From: Leptoclinus maculatus
Lineage: Eukaryota; Chordata; Actinopteri; Perciformes; Stichaeidae
Assembly (NCBI GenBank): GCA_032191485.1
Contig: JAVDOI010000012.1
Location: forward strand, 15,463,140-15,527,139
Length of the DNA stretch: 64,000 nt
Reading direction: 5' to 3'
The position numbers and the translations under genes are program-made. The notes below the pieces were generated by a model, which saw nothing but the letters and a program-made list of their open reading frames with translations, was not told the DNA's origin and ran no database searches. Shown one piece after another: positions 62,021 to 64,000 of this stretch. How positions within the stretch are numbered: the stretch's first letter is position 1; the number at the start of each line of letters is the position of its first letter.

Positions 62021-62227
62021 GAGTGCTGAAGGGATGAGTCCTTAAACCTGGTAATGAGTTAGCATTACAGTTAGCATTACAGTTAGCATTACAGTTAGCA
62101 TTAGAGCTTGTTTTCTGCAATAATGCAAAAGCCAATAGAAAGATCCCATTGGCTTTTTGTAATGAGAACCAGTGCGATGCTAACTTCCAGGGTTGGTCTG
62201 CAGAAATACGTCACCCCTGCAGCACTC
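62021..62227. mobile_element. Short TA-flanked MITE, copy in duplication B
   Basis: It has the same ends and TA flanks as the copy at 57836-58031 but carries four 12-bp units instead of three. Its position relative to the C1q gene matches the first copy, so it was carried by the segmental duplication. Confidence 0.8.
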
Positions 62228-62257
62228 TATTTGGCACAAACGTTCATTTGAATTTGG

Positions 62258-62270
62258 AGGTCAAAGGTCA
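62258..62270 (+). promoter_or_regulatory. Perfect DR1 nuclear-receptor half-site pair upstream of C1q gene B
   Basis: The sequence AGGTCA-A-AGGTCA is a perfect direct repeat with one-base spacing, the consensus for RXR/PPAR, HNF4 or COUP-TF dimers. It lies 678 bp upstream of the gene B ATG, inside a block absent from the gene A flank. Similar strings occur in a common fish repeat as I recall, so the site may be repeat-derived and inactive. Confidence 0.4.
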
Positions 62271-62890
62271 CTGTGACATTCTAGTTTAAATACTAGTTTA
62301 AATTATTTAAATAATTCACTTCCATTGTACTGAGGAGGCGGCAAAGAACTTACTGACTGATATCTCAAAACACTGTCAGCATGGCTGGTTAACATTTTAG
62401 GAAAATGCACTCAAATATTCACTTTATTAGATTTCACACTACAGATCGGCTAAAAATTCTACATTTAGGTGGATTATAATTCAGATTATTATATACTTTG
62501 TATTATAATGTTCAGTTTATTGTTGACACAGTGGAAAAGGTATTAATTCAACCATATAAGTGTTGCACTGGACTGCATTATATTGAGATGTGTTCCTCTA
62601 CCATCATGTTGTAAATGGGGTCAGCAAAACATGAGAAATACTTATCAGTGAAATGCAGTCCAGTTGAACACCACTGCAAACTGCAACCTCAACATATTAT
62701 AAAATGTGTAAAAGTGAAACTCATGACAGAACAGTTGTATTGAAGTGCATTAGATTTGACAGGTGTACCTTGTAAAGTCACAATCCTTTTTATCTCCACC
62801 ACCTGCCACGTAACTCAAAGTTACAGGTGTGCTTTCTCACAGCGTTGGCAGACCCACCACCCACCTGACACATCTGACCTCGCACACACC

Positions 62891-62897
62891 CATAAAT
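62891..62897 (+). promoter_or_regulatory. TATA-like box of C1q gene B
   Basis: The same CATAAAT as in copy A lies 51 bases upstream of the ATG. Confidence 0.5.
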
Positions 62898-62947
62898 GGC
62901 TGATCCGGTGAACAGTTTCGCCACAGACAGCAAACAGCCAAACGAAG

Positions 62948-63551
62948 ATGAAGACTTCCTCTGTGTTCTTACTGGTACTGATATTCTGCCATCTTTGCAG
63001 AGCTCAGACACAGAGCAGCGACGATGACACGGCTCAGACACAGAGGGCCGGGACTGAAGCTGATGGAGGTGAACAAGAGCTGGTGTATCAGTCCGACGTC
63101 TGGGTTGAACTGAGGAACCTGAGAGACATGGTGGTGGAGCAGAAAGTAGAGCTGAGATACCTGACGGCCAGACTAACAGCTGCTGAGAGCATAGTGGAGG
63201 CCTTGGAGATAAAGAATACAGGTACACTGTAATAAAGGACTCACTTTTTAACAAAATAGATGTAGCTGAGCTTACATGAGCAGTCTTGTTGCAGCCATGG
63301 AGGCCAGGATGACGGCTGCTGAGAGCTTGGCAGAGGAACTGCAGATGGAGAATGACGGTAAACACATTGCAGCCGAACATAACTGAGATATTTTCGTTTT
63401 TGTTCCACGTTTCCACTTTTCTGTCACATTTCTTCTGTCACTTTAGTTCAAGCTGCAGATCTTGCAGTCGTCCAGCAGAAGCTCAGCACTCTGCAGCAAC
63501 GACTGACAGTCGGTGAACACGACGTGGAGGAGCTGGAGAAACAGCAGGAAG
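62948..63551 (+). CDS. Secreted coiled-coil C1q-type protein, copy B, first three exons; 3' end off window
   Basis: Exons: 62948-63221, 63295-63357, 63447-63551, all GT–AG in phase 1. The signal peptide and first about 80 residues are almost identical to copy A. Exon 1 ends AESIVEALEIKNT. A separate 63-nt exon 2 (AMEARMTAAESLAEELQMEND) follows after a 73-bp intron. Exon 3 (VQAADLAVVQQKLSTLQQRL) matches the duplicated exons 2 and 3 of copy A. Intron sequence after exon 3 continues to match copy A to the window end. The C1q domain would lie downstream, by analogy with copy A; it is not seen here, so whether the gene is intact is unknown. Confidence 0.85.
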
Positions 63552-64000
63552 GTAAAGGTCCGACAGAGCGCCTTTTGGCCTGTGGCGGTGTTTTGTAATT
63601 GTCGGTAATGAGAGTGACGTGTTTTGCACACTGTTTTTGCGTTACGTTTGTTAGCACTCATTCGTTGGTTGCCATGTAACAATAATAGAAGAAGCAGCAA
63701 ACTGCAAAACGCTCTCTCTCTGATCAGGCTCTAAAGATTAGGAGCATTTCTATTGCCTCTTACCGGCTCTCAACATGGCGACGGCTGAGCCAGCGTCTCG
63801 CAGCTAATGGTGCTATTAGCCCCAACAGTACAAACAAAGGCAAAAGTACTGACAGACCTAACGGTGTTCATCTGAAGGGGAACCAGAGGGTTGGTGCTCA
63901 ATTCCACAATAACGCCGTTGGTCGGGACGGCATTATCAGCTGCAACAGTTACATGACAGCAGTGCAGAGAAGCAGCCATCTGCTAACCAGTAGTGCACGC
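63552..64000 (+). other. Intron 3 of C1q gene B, unfinished at window edge
   Basis: The sequence tracks copy A intron 3 (from 59430 to about 59880) with scattered substitutions. No exon is visible, as expected from copy A, where the next exon lies about 670 bp after the donor. Confidence 0.7.

Larger units (their letters stand above)
61822..64000. repeat. Segmental duplication, copy B (truncated by window edge)
   Basis: It matches copy A with few differences. It has no hAT element, one extra 12-bp minisatellite unit (62058-62105), and about 85 extra bases at 62244-62330. It also has an extra 136-bp exon/intron segment and a single version of an exon that copy A carries twice. Confidence 0.9.

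Noticed and set aside
62790..63416. 208-codon minus-strand open frame over C1q gene B (with a 163-codon match at 58520-59011)
   Set aside because: It is antisense to real C1q exons. Its apparent conservation between copies is explained by the recent segmental duplication, and its composition has no family signature.

Overview
This window is vertebrate, and most likely from a percomorph-type teleost. Both large genes are split into many short exons with GT–AG introns. The intergenic DNA and introns carry fish-style interspersed repeats: hAT elements with a CAGTGGCGG terminus, TA-flanked MITEs, and degenerate 'TTAGCATGCTAAC' repeats. Long simple-sequence tracts are also common. Gene identities rest on spliced translations compared with family sequences recalled from memory; no database search was possible.

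Layout. (1) Positions 1–17999, minus strand: the first 31 coding exons (about 1,430 codons) of the nuclear pore membrane glycoprotein NUP210 (gp210), from the signal peptide to a luminal segment. The remaining luminal part, transmembrane helix and tail lie beyond the left edge. (2) Positions 18000–27011: about 9 kb of intergenic DNA with repeats, a 27-G run and a GC-rich candidate promoter and leader exon for the next gene. As I recall, HDAC11 sits between NUP210 and FBLN2 in human; I see no HDAC11 exon here. (3) Positions 27107–49693, plus strand: a complete 16-coding-exon fibulin-2 gene (1,205 codons), with a polyadenylation signal at 50387. (4) Positions 50393–56724: repeat-bearing intergenic DNA with no gene I can support. 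(5) Positions 56725–64000: a tandem segmental duplication carrying two secreted coiled-coil C1q-domain genes. Copy A is complete (58669–60736, 312 aa). Copy B starts at 62948 and runs off the right edge before its C1q domain.

The genes do not form a pathway. NUP210 is a pore-membrane protein, fibulin-2 an extracellular matrix scaffold, and the C1q proteins are soluble lectin-like or immune-type factors. The most informative part is the C1q pair. Its coiled-coil exons have lengths in whole heptads (63, 105, 42 nt). The two copies differ by an exact 136-bp exon-fusing deletion and by a 35-residue exon duplication, both of which preserve the heptad register. A hAT insertion is present in copy A's upstream flank and absent at the matching site of copy B. 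Other points of interest are a GC–AG intron and microsatellite-embedded splice sites in fibulin-2, and a hAT element nested inside an older MITE in its first intron.
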